Positions 16,853-26,824 are shown, counted from the stretch's first letter. The stretch: 64,000 nucleotides of DNA from Calothrix sp. C42_A2020_038 (GCA_015272395.1 JACYLQ010000007.1:62001-126000), one strand, 5' to 3'. A program made the numbers and translations. The notes: generated by a model from the sequence alone, not told the origin.

Positions 16853-18766
16853 CTATTGACTAACAAGGCACTCTTCAATATTAGTTTTAGAAGGTACTGG
16901 TAAGTAATAACTAAGACCTCTGCGCGTTGCTGCTAAATCGCAGGTCAATGCTATTTGTTCGCGTTCAAGTAAACCTAAAATTAGCTCGTGATTGTTTCTT
17001 GCTACTACCGGTAATTGATGTAAACCTCTTAGGGCCATTCGGTCTAAAGCCTCGGTCAAAGGTTCATCGCTGTAGGCATACAGAATATCAGTAGTAGAGA
17101 TTTCTCTCAGGGTTAGATTCGATAAATTTTGCTGTGTTTGGTTAGGTAAGTCAGAATTTTTCTGATGGCTTGTTAGCGTGCGGTTGATGTCTTCGAGGGT
17201 AACTACACCAACTAGTTGTTCGTTTTCATCAATTACTAAAGCACTGCGTGTACGAGCGTGCCACATCGACAAAGCTGCCTCTAACACTTTCATTGTGGAA
17301 GGCAGCTTTTTTGGATTGGCGTACATTGCATCAAATACTAAAATTTGTTGCAATATTTCTATTTGTTCGTCTTTCAACGCTGACAAACCGATTCGTTGCA
17401 AATTAGAGTTAAAGTTTTTGTTGGGCAACATTTGTTCTACTAACCAAAAACTTAATCCTACTGCTGCCATAAGTGGTAAAACAATTCGATAGTCGCGAGT
17501 TAATTCAAATAGTAACAAGATAGAAGTTAATGGCGCTCGGACGCTAGCAGCTAAAACTGCAGCCATACCTACCATTGCGTATGCAGGTGGAGCTGCCATA
17601 TAAATAGCAATATCGGGTAAAAACAACGCAATAATTTTTGCATATGCAGTTCCGAGTGATGCTCCTAAAAACATAGCTGGTGCAAATAAGCCACCAACAA
17701 AACCGCTACCTGCTGATAGGGCTGTCATTAGCAGTTTCAAGACTAGCAATGCAATTAAAAGTTGAATTGATAAATTTACATCTTGAAGCATCGCTTGTAT
17801 GGTGCCGTAGCCAATTCCCAAAATTTGTGGAAATTGTAATGCTACTACTCCAACAATCGCACCACCAATAATTGGGTGAATGGGTTTAGGTATGTGCCCT
17901 AGCCATATTAAGTAAGGAACTTTCCCTTCAAAACATGCTTTTGAAAATCGGACAGCTTGAGTATAAAAAAGTGAAACGAAACTGGCTGCTAAACCTAAAC
18001 CAATATATAAAGGTAATTCTAAAGGACTACGAACTTGATAAGCAGGTAATGCAAAAGCTGGTTGGGAACCTAAACCGATTTGAGCGATTAGCGCTGCTAA
18101 TACTGCAGCCAAAAGTACAACACTGACGGCAGAAGTTGCAAACGAAGTAGCACCTAAAACGACTTCTAATGCGAAGAAGACTCCGGCAATGGGGGCATTA
18201 AATCCTGCTGCCAGACCAGCAGCCGCTCCGGCGCCTAGTAACAACCGTAAACGTTCCTGCGATACTTTTAGCACTTGCGATAGAAGAACACCAAAGTTAG
18301 CACCGATTTCTACACTTGGTCCTTCTGGACCAAGGGAGGCGCCACTACCTAAAGAAACAGCAGCAGCGAACATTTTTGTTATAGGTCGCAATTGTTGCTT
18401 TAATCTCCCAGCTTGCGTAGCGGCAATCAAAGAATATAAACTTGGACCAAAATCTTGAGTACGCCATCGCATTAAACCAACAATTAAACCACCCAGGACT
18501 GGAACACTCCAAAGTGTCCACGCACCCCAAGCTCCTACCACTCCCATAAAATCTTCTAGCAGCAGGTGATGAATTAGCTGAATTGAATAATGGAAGGTAA
18601 TAATACCCATACCAGTACCACCACCGATAAGTATGGCTAAAAGTAGTATTAGTGTTTCTGGTGAGGGTTGAAAACGATTGAGCAAATGTGTTAAGTGTTG
18701 TCTTGAAGGAACTGGCACAGGTGGTTCTGCCACCTTCTTCGAGAATGTGGGAGGCAGTAGAGTCAT
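16853..18766 (-). CDS. ClC-type chloride channel/antiporter with C-terminal CBS pair
   Basis: 637 aa. Membrane domain about 35-470 with the anion-binding signatures G-S-G-A-S-L-G-P-E-G-P-S-V near 140-152 (the gating glutamate of G-x-E-G-P is present) and G-G-L-F-A-P-A-M-F-L-G near 357-367. A soluble tail at about 480-620 contains two CBS motifs (V-G-V-V-T-L-E-D-I-N and L-H-Q-L-P-V-V-A), which in other proteins bind adenine nucleotides and gate transport. Whether it is a channel or a Cl-/H+ exchanger cannot be decided here. It ends 235 bases from convergent cyAbrB. Confidence 0.92.
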   Translation of the reverse strand: MTLLPPTFSKKVAEPPVPVPSRQHLTHLLNRFQPSPETLILLLAILIGGGTGMGIITFHYSIQLIHHLLLEDFMGVVGAWGAWTLWSVPVLGGLIVGLMRWRTQDFGPSLYSLIAATQAGRLKQQLRPITKMFAAAVSLGSGASLGPEGPSVEIGANFGVLLSQVLKVSQERLRLLLGAGAAAGLAAGFNAPIAGVFFALEVVLGATSFATSAVSVVLLAAVLAALIAQIGLGSQPAFALPAYQVRSPLELPLYIGLGLAASFVSLFYTQAVRFSKACFEGKVPYLIWLGHIPKPIHPIIGGAIVGVVALQFPQILGIGYGTIQAMLQDVNLSIQLLIALLVLKLLMTALSAGSGFVGGLFAPAMFLGASLGTAYAKIIALFLPDIAIYMAAPPAYAMVGMAAVLAASVRAPLTSILLLFELTRDYRIVLPLMAAVGLSFWLVEQMLPNKNFNSNLQRIGLSALKDEQIEILQQILVFDAMYANPKKLPSTMKVLEAALSMWHARTRSALVIDENEQLVGVVTLEDINRTLTSHQKNSDLPNQTQQNLSNLTLREISTTDILYAYSDEPLTEALDRMALRGLHQLPVVARNNHELILGLLEREQIALTCDLAATRRGLSYYLPVPSKTNIEECLVSQ

Positions 18767-19139
18767 GGATAGATGAAATTAAATCTAATAAAAAAATTAA
18801 AATATATGTCTACTTGATATTGTCATGCATCTCATACCAACCAGACAAGCTGTATTTACTCAAAGTGGATATCTTATAAGTAACAGATTTGTAGTTTGGT
18901 GTTTCACATCAAAGTCAAGCAAGTTTATCATCTTCAAGACAACTTCTAATTTCTAAAGAAGAAGGTAAAAGTGAGCTAGCATTGTGGAGGTTATCTCCAT
19001 TTTTTTGCTATCAATGATATGAAGATGGGTGTGATAAATGGAGGCAAACCGCAGAAACTAATAAACAATTGGGTTTAACGCGGAAATTAACATCACTGAG
19101 TTGTATAGAGCGAATAAGTGGACTAGACAAATAAAGTAA
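18767..19139. other. divergent intergenic region
   Basis: 373 bases between the starts of the ClC gene (minus) and a zinc-ribbon gene (plus). AT-rich with no hairpin or gene that I can support; it should contain both promoters. Confidence 0.4.
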
Positions 19140-19511
19140 ATGAATATACACACTTTTGACAATCATTACCTAACCTGCCCAATTTGCCAAAAAAATGCTA
19201 CGCCGAAACCGATTAAATCTTGCGTAGGATTGTTTAGTTGTCCGTATTGTCAGCAAAGATTAGTTGTATCGCAAAGCGGACATTATGTCCGTGACCCCTT
19301 CATACTCAAACAAATCATGGTTTCGTCAGCTTTACGTCGTCAAAGTCGTCCACTTGCTAGGATCCTTCGTGACTTTATTTTACTTCGCCCAATTCTCGCT
19401 TTCGCTGTGGGTGGGGCTATTGTATTTGGTATGATTGCCATCACACAGCAAAATACTAACTACGAAAATCAAAATTTACATAAAATCGAGAAAATTAATA
19501 AACTTATTTAA
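19140..19511 (+). CDS. small zinc-ribbon membrane protein
   Basis: 123 aa. N-terminal zinc ribbon: C13-P-I-C and C34-P-Y-C pairs about 20 residues apart, likely binding one Zn2+. A basic stretch (R-R-Q-S-R-P-L-A-R) precedes a single transmembrane helix at about 84-105 (P-I-L-A-F-A-V-G-G-A-I-V-F-G-M). This places the ribbon in the cytoplasm by the positive-inside rule. I do not recognise a named family. It converges with the GT39 gene downstream. Confidence 0.65.
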   Translation: MNIHTFDNHYLTCPICQKNATPKPIKSCVGLFSCPYCQQRLVVSQSGHYVRDPFILKQIMVSSALRRQSRPLARILRDFILLRPILAFAVGGAIVFGMIAITQQNTNYENQNLHKIEKINKLI

Positions 19512-19595
19512 AAATAGCATATTGACAGGTATTTTAGCCTAATGTAATGAATGCCCTACATTTGTGTTAATTTACCGTCAATATTTCTATTGGCA

Positions 19596-21215
19596 CTAAA
19601 TTCTACTATTGCTTTTTGTCACTAGTAAAAATCCTTCAGCACGTGCAACAATTTCAACAGCGTTTAGCTTTAGTTTCCCTTGGTCAGCTTCTTGAAGTAG
19701 AACATATGGCTGTCCATTGTATTGCCAGTAATACTCAAGTTCGCTTGGCTTATTGACAGCAATTATAGTACGGTTGCTGTAAAAGTCGAGTGAAGGGCGA
19801 TGCTGATCCGAGAAAGTGTAGATTTGACTTGGAGGGTTTGCACGTTGAATCATTGTTGCAACCGGTTTAACTGGGTAGTTTTCATTGAGTTCCCACACCC
19901 AATAGTTTGATTTAACAAAGAGTAACAGTGAAATATAGGTTCCCCAAAGTAATACCTTCAGAAATTGCGCGTCACCTCTTTCTGCCAAAATTGCACCTAG
20001 TGCCATAGTACCTGCGACTGCGGCGAATATCAATTGTAAATCGGGTTTTATTGGCGAAGCAAAGCTATAGTAAATACTGCCTCCAGTTGCAACAACAGCT
20101 AAGATGCCTAAACCTGTTATCCATAAACGTGGATAGGATGTAAGCAAAGGTGTATTTTCGATTTCGGCAAATTTGGCGCCGAGAGCAAGTGCTAAACTGG
20201 GATAGATGGGAAACAGGTACCAAGGTAGTTTGGTACTCATTATTGAGATCGCAACCAAATACAAGCCACTCCACACAAGCACAAGTTTTGCCCAGCTTAA
20301 ATTGCGATTTTCCCAAGTTAGGCGAAAGCTAGCAAACAAGAATAGCAACCAAGGATGAATATATTTCAGAATTTCTAGTATGTAATACCACGGTGGTTGC
20401 GAATTTCCTTCTACAGGTTGCCAAATCCGACTAAGTGATTGGTCTACCATTCCGACATTAGTAAACGTATGACCATAGTGGAGCCACTGAGCAGTGTACC
20501 ATAATCCTACGGGCAGACAGCCAACTGCAATCGCTATCCACATATACCAGCTACTTATTAGCCTAGGAGTATCCCATAATAAAAATGCAAATGCGATTGC
20601 CCCTAGCAAAACTCCCAGTATGCCTTTTGTTAGACAAATTAGACCAAATCCAATACCCACTCCCAGACAATAGCGAAGATTGCGACGTGAACGTAGCGTG
20701 CAGAGCATCATCACCATAAAGAAACATACCGAGGCGCCATCTAACATTGCTAAACGTCCATGTCGCAACACTGGCAGCATTGTGATGTAAATTAAAGCAC
20801 TGTAAACCGCAGCTGTGCGCTGATGAAATATCTCGCGTCCTATACAATACAGCAAAGGCACCGAAACCGCTGTTAATATTGCTCCCGGCAAGCGCGCAGT
20901 CCATTCATGTACTCCCCATAATGAATAGCAAAAAGCAATAAGTATATGCATCAAAGGCGGTTTATTATGGTATGGTACACCTCCCAAAGTTGGGTAAAGC
21001 CAGCGTAGCGAACCATCTGGCGCCTGCCAAATTTCTCGTGCAACTTGCGCGACTGTGCCTTCGTCCCAGTCGCGCAAAGGCAAGTTACCTAAATCTATAG
21101 TAAAAATTATTACTCCCGCTATCAGTAGTAAAATTACCCATATCGAGTCCAGCCGTTTTGACAATACACGATACTTTTTTTCTAGACGGTTCCAAGTAAA
21201 GCTTCCTTCTTGCAT
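19596..21215 (-). CDS. glycosyltransferase family 39 (ArnT/PMT-like) membrane protein
   Basis: 539 aa from the ATG at 21215; the in-frame TTG at 21257 adds 14 residues that do not fit. The first transmembrane helix is followed by R-D-W-D-E-G-T-V-A-Q near residue 50, the D-E motif of GT39 enzymes such as ArnT and protein mannosyltransferases. About ten further hydrophobic helices and a soluble C-terminal part (Y-S-N-R-T-I-I-A) follow. These enzymes move a sugar from a polyprenyl-phosphate carrier to a lipid or protein on the outer face of the membrane. The acceptor is unknown. Neighbours give no clue. Confidence 0.85.
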   Translation of the reverse strand: MQEGSFTWNRLEKKYRVLSKRLDSIWVILLLIAGVIIFTIDLGNLPLRDWDEGTVAQVAREIWQAPDGSLRWLYPTLGGVPYHNKPPLMHILIAFCYSLWGVHEWTARLPGAILTAVSVPLLYCIGREIFHQRTAAVYSALIYITMLPVLRHGRLAMLDGASVCFFMVMMLCTLRSRRNLRYCLGVGIGFGLICLTKGILGVLLGAIAFAFLLWDTPRLISSWYMWIAIAVGCLPVGLWYTAQWLHYGHTFTNVGMVDQSLSRIWQPVEGNSQPPWYYILEILKYIHPWLLFLFASFRLTWENRNLSWAKLVLVWSGLYLVAISIMSTKLPWYLFPIYPSLALALGAKFAEIENTPLLTSYPRLWITGLGILAVVATGGSIYYSFASPIKPDLQLIFAAVAGTMALGAILAERGDAQFLKVLLWGTYISLLLFVKSNYWVWELNENYPVKPVATMIQRANPPSQIYTFSDQHRPSLDFYSNRTIIAVNKPSELEYYWQYNGQPYVLLQEADQGKLKLNAVEIVARAEGFLLVTKSNSRI

Positions 21216-21565
21216 AGTGTAGGATATGTTTTTGCATGAGAATAAAATTAACCACAACAGAGGGTTTGGGATATTCGTTAGTTACACTCCATAACAACCG
21301 GTGCTGTTCATTCCCAAACCTTAAGTTACCTCAACTTTTGGAGATTGGTAAGAAGATGTTTTGACAAAATGTAGATTTTCTTTTAAATTCATGTCACGTT
21401 GCAAAGCTCTAAACATACTGTTTCTCTGGGGATAGAACAATTTTATATGATTTAATCGTTATTTGGTGATAATTATACTAATTACCAATTCTATGCTGCA
21501 CAAATTGAAATAAAAACTAAGAGTGGGTAGTATTTGCATAACTAAGGATAAGGAGTTAAAAATAT
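21216..21565. other. divergent intergenic region
   Basis: 350 bases between the GT39 start (minus) and the 514-aa membrane protein (plus). It contains CCTTAAGTTACCTCAACTTTTGG near 21318 and an AAGGATAAGGAG ribosome site just before the downstream gene. No gene or strong hairpin seen. Confidence 0.4.
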
Positions 21566-23110
21566 ATGAATTTACCATTCATTTTAGATGTGTCGATAGG
21601 GTTAATATTTATATATTTGATATTAAGTTTATTGGCATCAGAAATTCAAGAATTAATTGCAACTGTCTTTCAATGGCGAGCAGCGCATTTAAGAAAGTCA
21701 ATCGAAGTGTTTTTATTGGGTGATGCTAAAGATTCTGAACAAGCACGAGTCATTGAAATCGCTAATCAAATCTATGCAAACCCGTTGATTAAAAGTATTA
21801 ATCAACAAGCCAAAGGTCTAGTTTCTGAGATTCCACGTCGTTTTACTTGGTCAGTTGCCAGTGCTTACCGTTCACTCACCCATACTCAATCTAATCAAAA
21901 GCAAACAGTATTCAATGATAACCGAATCGGTGATAGTAGACATACAGGCCCTTCGTATATTCCTTCCAATGTATTCGCAACAAGTTTTATTGAAGCGTTA
22001 GAAATACCTGTTGTGGAACAGTCACTTTCGGGAACACGATTAGATAATTTTAAAAATGAACGTTTAACAGAAATTGAAAATATTATCTTGAAATTACAAG
22101 ACCAACTTGGAGAAAATGAAGAATACGAGGAATTTTTTAACTTGATATATCAAAACTATGCTGGAGTTCAAGCTGAGTTTGAGCAAGCAGTTTGGAATTT
22201 TCAGCAAGGTAAGCTAGATTTAGATAATAGTATTAATAGTATGATTAATAGCTTTAATAAATTTATTGAATCATTGCAAATTAATGTGCCAAACCAGGAA
22301 CTGTTATCTAACTCCTTGCAGAAGTTACAACTTGTAAAAAGTAATTCGTTCTCTTCGGTTGAGAATATTATTTCGCAAACTGGTATGAGACCACATATTA
22401 GAGAGATAGCTAAGGCAATTGAACGTGGAAGTGATATATATGAAGAGCTTTCTTCGGCGCTTCAAGATAAAGACAGTGAAACATTTAAGAGAATAGAAAA
22501 CATAATTGATAGATTACCCCCATCAATGGCTAATAATATTAAGTATTTAGCGCAGCGGGCAGAACTTAATATTAGCAATACTCAACGAGGTGTAAACGCA
22601 TTGCGTCATGAAATCGAAAGCCACTTTGATTACTCAATGGAACGCGCGTCAGGTGTATACAAGCGTAATGCCAAGGGTGTGGCCTTACTACTTGGCTTGA
22701 TGATTGCAGCAGCAACTAACGCTGATGCTTTTTATATAGTAACTCGGTTGTCGAAAGATTCGGCATTACGTGATACAATTACGCAAAATGCCGGACAAAT
22801 CGTTTTACAAAACCGTAATCAGTTAGGATATGTAGATATCGAAACGTTACGAAGTCAAACTGATGAAGCGCTCAATGATATTGCTTTGCCAATTGGCTGG
22901 ACGGACGCAAATTTACAAAGACAAGCTGGGTGGACGAGCAAACAGCGTCGGCCATTTCCGATATGGAGACTTATTACTTTTATCCCTGGTTGGATTATTA
23001 GTGGAATTGCGATTGCAATGGGGGCGCCGTTCTGGTTTGATTTATTGGGTAAAGTTGTCAATGTGCGTAACTCAGGTAAACCACCAGCTTCGACTGCAAA
23101 AAATGAATAA
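21566..23110 (+). CDS. conserved membrane protein of unknown function
   Basis: 514 aa, with an AAGGAG site upstream. An N-terminal helix at about 5-28 (S-I-G-L-I-F-I-Y-L-I-L-S-L-L-A-S) runs into E-I-Q-E-L-I-A-T-V-F-Q-W-R-A-A-H-L-R-K-S, a conserved-looking segment. A long, mostly helical and coiled-coil-like middle (about 90-365) carries many Asn/Gln/Glu residues. Two C-terminal hydrophobic helices follow (A-L-L-L-G-L-M-I-A-A-A-T-N-A near 371 and F-I-P-G-W-I-I-S-G-I-A near 475). The topology suggests a large soluble insert between membrane segments. I recognise the N-terminal pattern as one that recurs in bacteria, but not a function. Confidence 0.7.
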   Translation: MNLPFILDVSIGLIFIYLILSLLASEIQELIATVFQWRAAHLRKSIEVFLLGDAKDSEQARVIEIANQIYANPLIKSINQQAKGLVSEIPRRFTWSVASAYRSLTHTQSNQKQTVFNDNRIGDSRHTGPSYIPSNVFATSFIEALEIPVVEQSLSGTRLDNFKNERLTEIENIILKLQDQLGENEEYEEFFNLIYQNYAGVQAEFEQAVWNFQQGKLDLDNSINSMINSFNKFIESLQINVPNQELLSNSLQKLQLVKSNSFSSVENIISQTGMRPHIREIAKAIERGSDIYEELSSALQDKDSETFKRIENIIDRLPPSMANNIKYLAQRAELNISNTQRGVNALRHEIESHFDYSMERASGVYKRNAKGVALLLGLMIAAATNADAFYIVTRLSKDSALRDTITQNAGQIVLQNRNQLGYVDIETLRSQTDEALNDIALPIGWTDANLQRQAGWTSKQRRPFPIWRLITFIPGWIISGIAIAMGAPFWFDLLGKVVNVRNSGKPPASTAKNE

Positions 23111-23117
23111 AATAATC

Positions 23118-23149
23118 AGATTCCCGACTTATTAAAGAAGTGGGAATCT
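23118..23149. terminator. AGATTCCCGACTT-type hairpin
   Basis: AGATTCCC (23118-23125) pairs with GGGAATCT (23142-23149), and ACTT with AAGT, around a 7-base loop with one bulged G. A short T-containing stretch follows. It probably ends transcription of the preceding membrane protein gene. The same sequence type recurs at 29998-30028 and 39716-39742. Confidence 0.55.
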
Positions 23150-23182
23150 TTGTCTTAAATTAACTAAGCAGGAATCATTTGC

Positions 23183-23383
23183 TTATTTTCTTTTTTCTGC
23201 TCTCGTATCCAGTGACGATGTTCTGCTATCGCTTTCACAAAAATGGAACTTAACGAAGCGTGCTTTACCCTGCTCGTTAATAAATCGGAAAGTATGGACA
23301 CCAAAACCTTGCATCATTCGATAACTTCGGGGTAAAGTCCGATCGGATAGAATCCACATAATCATATGCATCGATTCTGGCAT
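23183..23383 (-). pseudogene. heme catalase fragment
   Basis: A 66-codon frame whose first about 49 residues read like an internal stretch of monofunctional heme catalases: [29 protein letters not shown] and F-V-K-F-H. Intact enzymes are at least 480 residues, and this block normally lies near residue 130-190. Nothing catalase-like precedes the ATG, and after F-V-K-F-H-F the frame turns into unrelated sequence. One base shift gives another open tail ([12 protein letters not shown]) ending near 23163. No ribosome site is visible. It is therefore a relic of a lost katE/katA-type gene, not an enzyme. Confidence 0.8.
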
Positions 23384-23467
23384 ATATAAATTTATTAGTA
23401 ATAAAAAATAGTTGGGCTTTGTTTTTAACCCAACTAGATGTAAGTATTTAAAGATTTAAACAGACTA

Positions 23468-24520
23468 TTAATTTTCTAAAACTTCAACTTTCACTGATGC
23501 AATACCGCTGCTAATCATTCCTAACTCTCTTGCGGCACCGAGTGAAACGTCAATGATGCGACCACGAATAAATGGACCACGGTCATTGATTCGCACGATT
23601 ACAGAGCGACCATTCCAGTTATTAGTAACACGGACTTTTGTGCCGAAAGGTAAAGTACGATGTGCTGCTGTTAATTCTTGAGGATTAAACCTTTCACCAG
23701 TTGCAGTACGATTAGAACCTCCGTAGCTATAGTAAGAAGCCGTACCACTAGTGCTGGATTTTACTCTTGCGTTTGTATTTTGTTGTGGCTTTCTAGCAAC
23801 TGGTTGTTGATTAGTGGCTTGTGGGTTTTTAGCAACTGTTTGTTTCTTAGTTGTTTGTGCCTTTTTAGCAACTGGTTGAGTGTTTGTTTGTTGCTCAACT
23901 ACTTGTGTTTTTTTAGCAACTGGTTGCTGTTTCGCAACCTGTGGCTTTTTAGCTGTTTGTTGGGGTTGAGTTATTTCTGGTAATGCAATAGCTGGTTGGC
24001 TCAATGGTTTGGCGCCACCGATAAGTCTACGTAAGCGGTTGGTAGCTTGTAGTGTGTCTTGTGCTAAATTATTCGTTGTATCTGGTAGGATTGTATTGCT
24101 ATCAATTTGTACGAGTTCTTCACCCTTAACTTTGATAGCTTGACCGTTTGCTGTCCAACTGGCTGTAATTTGATTTGCGTCAACTTGGTTCGCAACTAAC
24201 TGATTAATTTTAGTTGCAATAGTATTTGCTCTTTCTAATGGATTGGTTGTTTCACCAACAAAAGTTAGAAAAGGAATATTGCGGACATATAATGTTACAG
24301 CTTGTTGACCCGCGAAGTTATGGGCGTGAATTTGAGTAATTGTAGAAGCAGAGTTAATATCTTGGGTTGGAGAGAGAGACTTTTCTCCGTTCGTAAAGTT
24401 ATCAGAAGGTGCCTTATCATTAGGAGAAGCTTCTTTAGCTGTTGCAGCATTAGCAACTGATGGTATCCCTAAAACAGTAGTAGATAAAGCGACAACTGAC
24501 CACAGTTTTGTGTTTTTCAT
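23468..24520 (-). CDS. rlpA: RlpA-like septal ring lytic transglycosylase family protein
   Basis: 350 aa, exported: signal peptide about 1-25 ([16 protein letters not shown]). A linker of about 75 residues (about 175-250) is built of repeated V-A-K-K/N-x-Q units rich in Lys, Gln and Pro. The C-terminal double-psi beta-barrel (about 258-348) has [23 protein letters not shown] and the catalytic-type aspartate in R-I-N-D-R-G-P-F. RlpA proteins cleave naked glycan strands at division septa. The SPOR domain seen in E. coli RlpA is absent, as in other cyanobacterial members, so septal targeting would need another route. Confidence 0.88.
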   Translation of the reverse strand: MKNTKLWSVVALSTTVLGIPSVANAATAKEASPNDKAPSDNFTNGEKSLSPTQDINSASTITQIHAHNFAGQQAVTLYVRNIPFLTFVGETTNPLERANTIATKINQLVANQVDANQITASWTANGQAIKVKGEELVQIDSNTILPDTTNNLAQDTLQATNRLRRLIGGAKPLSQPAIALPEITQPQQTAKKPQVAKQQPVAKKTQVVEQQTNTQPVAKKAQTTKKQTVAKNPQATNQQPVARKPQQNTNARVKSSTSGTASYYSYGGSNRTATGERFNPQELTAAHRTLPFGTKVRVTNNWNGRSVIVRINDRGPFIRGRIIDVSLGAARELGMISSGIASVKVEVLEN

Positions 24521-24888
24521 GTGTTCTGTTTTTTGGTTATTTGGGAACTACGATTTTGTTTGTTTTGATGCTGAACTTAAGCGATACTACCTAACAACTC
24601 GGACTTCGCTTTCACGTTTACTTGACTACATGTATTCGTATGAATACTAGTTTTTAAGGCAAGATTCTTAACTCCAACGTCGTTAATTTACCAAAATTAA
24701 ATCACTATTTCCAAGTGACATAGGTCACAATAATAATTTTTTAGTCAAAATTATTATTTTTTTCTTACTTAATAATGTTGTTTTGTAGAAAGATATACAA
24801 ATTTTTTGTAGCTTTATCTATCCCAAGACAGAAATAATGTAATTCACGATACTTTGAATACTATGTGTAATAAATAACTAGTTGAATA
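24521..24888. other. intergenic region, nothing recognised
   Basis: 368 bases upstream of rlpA and downstream of the TIR-TPR gene. AT-rich with poly-T/A runs near 24735-24770. It should hold the rlpA promoter. No gene or clear hairpin seen. Confidence 0.4.
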
Positions 24889-26247
24889 TCAATTATTGCC
24901 TTTATCTTTTAGTTTTGGTAAACATATATGAAGATTATTTAATCTTTCCATCGCTTGCTTGGTTTCGTTTTCGGCACCAAGTTTTGTGTATATGTGTACA
25001 GCACGCTGGTAATCTTGGATTGCGCTTTGCTTGGAACCCAAAGTGCAATTTATAACTGCACGATTCATATAAGCGACAGCTGCATTGGTAGATATATTAA
25101 TCGCTTTTGTGTAATCAGCAATGGCAGCTTGGTAATCTTTGAGGTAAGAACGAGCGTTGCCACGTCCAATATACGCATCAACATTTTGAGGGTCTAATTG
25201 GAGTGTAGCCGTATAAATACCAACTGCTTCTTTGTAGGCCGCTTGCTCAAACTTACTTTGTGCTTGGGTTAGTAATTTTTCAATTCTCTTTTCAACTGTT
25301 TTTGTGGAAATTCGGACAAAAATTATTAACCCTGCAATAGTCAACATCAAAAGTACAATCAAAGTAGTAGGAAATGCGTATTTATACTTCTTTGTCAAGG
25401 TGTTAAGAATATTTGAGGCTTTTTGTGAATGAATTCGCTGCTCAAATTTAGCAACGTCGTCTGGTTGTAAACATAAAAACTCCTGAAGAGACTGCAATTT
25501 TTGACGGTCTTTTTCCGTGATTATTTGCTGAGTGCGTGAAAAATAATCTAACTCTTTTTTGTATTGTTCTAGTTTGTACTTGTATTCTTGTTGCGCTTGT
25601 GCAGTTACTTCTTGCTGAACAAGGTCTGCATCTTGATTTTTAATACCTAAGTAATTCTTGATATCGTTTAAATGATTTAAACTTTTTGTCCGAAGTGGAT
25701 ATTCTTGAACAATTGCGGCGCCGTAACTATACCTGTATTCTTGTAATCGCTGCTGATATTGTTTGAGTTCTACAACTGTTGCCTCGATACCTTGCGATAT
25801 ATCAACCAAAGCAGCATCAGGATTTTGCCAATTTTTAACTGGCATTCCATTTTTTGGTAAAGGAGCAATGTTCCCTAAAAGTTTCTGCCATCCATGAACT
25901 TGATATAAAAGTATAGGTATAGTCACTACCTCACCCAGCAAATGCTTTTCTTGCAATTTAGTAATTTCACTATTCCAGTCGATTCGATTTTGAATTAAAG
26001 CTAAAAAATCTGAACTGACTAGTAAGACAATTACATCAGCAGTTTGTAAATGATAAAGATTATCAAATTCTAAGGATTTTTTCTCATTTTCACTATAATG
26101 ATGTTGATACCAGACCATTACAACATCTAAATTTTCCAACTGACTCAAATGTTTTTCTAACACCTGTCTTAATTGCTCATCTTGATAAGAAGGTGAATAA
26201 GCAAAGAAAATCTTAATAGGTTTAGCCGATTCAGGCAGTAAAAACAT
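24889..26247 (-). CDS. TIR domain - transmembrane - TPR protein
   Basis: 452 aa. N-terminal TIR-like domain about 10-155: K-I-F-F-A-Y-S strand, I-V-L-L-V-S-S-D-F near 73-81, and W-N-S-E94, where bacterial TIR NADases place the catalytic glutamate. A coiled-coil-like stretch about 180-290 follows, then one membrane helix (about 297-318, P-T-T-L-I-V-L-L-M-L-T-I-A-G) and three TPR units about 335-435. TIR domains either hydrolyse NAD+ in antiphage defence or act as adaptors; the TPRs would bind partners. No Thoeris or other defence gene is adjacent, so it may equally be a signalling adaptor. TIR assignment is from motifs only. Confidence 0.75.
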   Translation of the reverse strand: MFLLPESAKPIKIFFAYSPSYQDEQLRQVLEKHLSQLENLDVVMVWYQHHYSENEKKSLEFDNLYHLQTADVIVLLVSSDFLALIQNRIDWNSEITKLQEKHLLGEVVTIPILLYQVHGWQKLLGNIAPLPKNGMPVKNWQNPDAALVDISQGIEATVVELKQYQQRLQEYRYSYGAAIVQEYPLRTKSLNHLNDIKNYLGIKNQDADLVQQEVTAQAQQEYKYKLEQYKKELDYFSRTQQIITEKDRQKLQSLQEFLCLQPDDVAKFEQRIHSQKASNILNTLTKKYKYAFPTTLIVLLMLTIAGLIIFVRISTKTVEKRIEKLLTQAQSKFEQAAYKEAVGIYTATLQLDPQNVDAYIGRGNARSYLKDYQAAIADYTKAINISTNAAVAYMNRAVINCTLGSKQSAIQDYQRAVHIYTKLGAENETKQAMERLNNLHICLPKLKDKGNN

Positions 26248-26824
26248 AAGTTTAAATATTTCAGTAGAGCTTCACCCTGGCATCGTGAACTACACAGCTA
26301 TTAACTGTATGAGTCATCAAGGGACTTACTATAGCAGTCCGTTTGGAAGTTATAAATAACTTTTATACATGTAGAGGCGCAACTAATTGCGTCTCTAAAA
26401 ATATAGAAACTAGAAATGATGAGCGGATTGCTATATATTGTTACTTGACATCTAACAAAAACTGTAATTTAAGGCAACAGTGCAAGTAGCTATTAATACT
26501 TAAAACTACAAAAATTAATACAGCAAGCTGAAGGAGTTTTAAAAATTTTTAAGCAAGTATAAAAAGGCTTGCAAAATAGTTACTACTTAAACGTCTTAAT
26601 ATTAAGCTCCTTGTTTAGCAGCGCGTCGTGCCAATTTTCCCCATAAAGATTAACACTTCAGTAAGATCATCTTCCCGCATATCCTGAAGTCTCTCTATAA
26701 TTTGCATTTAGATAGCTAGCCAAGCAACAAGTCTTAAAGCTTCTTCTGCTTATAGCGTGCTATCAATTGCGCCGCATTTTGGCGCATGGCAGATAAAACC
26801 AATAAGCAATAAATTTATTGCTTG
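26248..26824. other. intergenic region with palindrome and gene remnants
   Basis: 577 bases. A palindrome of the AGAGAC class lies at 26372-26396. On the minus strand a 30-codon frame at about 26616-26705 (M-Q-I-I-E-R-L-Q-D-M-R-E-D-D-L) is preceded by an in-frame helical stretch ending in a stop. This may be what remains of a small gene, but nothing is recognisable. The 3' end repeats AAATTTATTG-like words. Confidence 0.4.
26372..26396. repeat. AGAGACGC-type palindrome
   Basis: TAGAGGCGCAA and TTGCGTCTCTA are inverted around ACTAA, forming a stem of about 11 pairs with a mismatch and followed by AAAA. The same class occurs at 54135-54159, with partial forms near 7365 and 53980. It may be a dispersed repeat that also serves as a terminator. 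Confidence 0.5.

Noticed and set aside
23183-23383. Functional small catalase
   Set aside because: Only about a tenth of a catalase is present, lacking the heme-ligand tyrosine and most of the active site.
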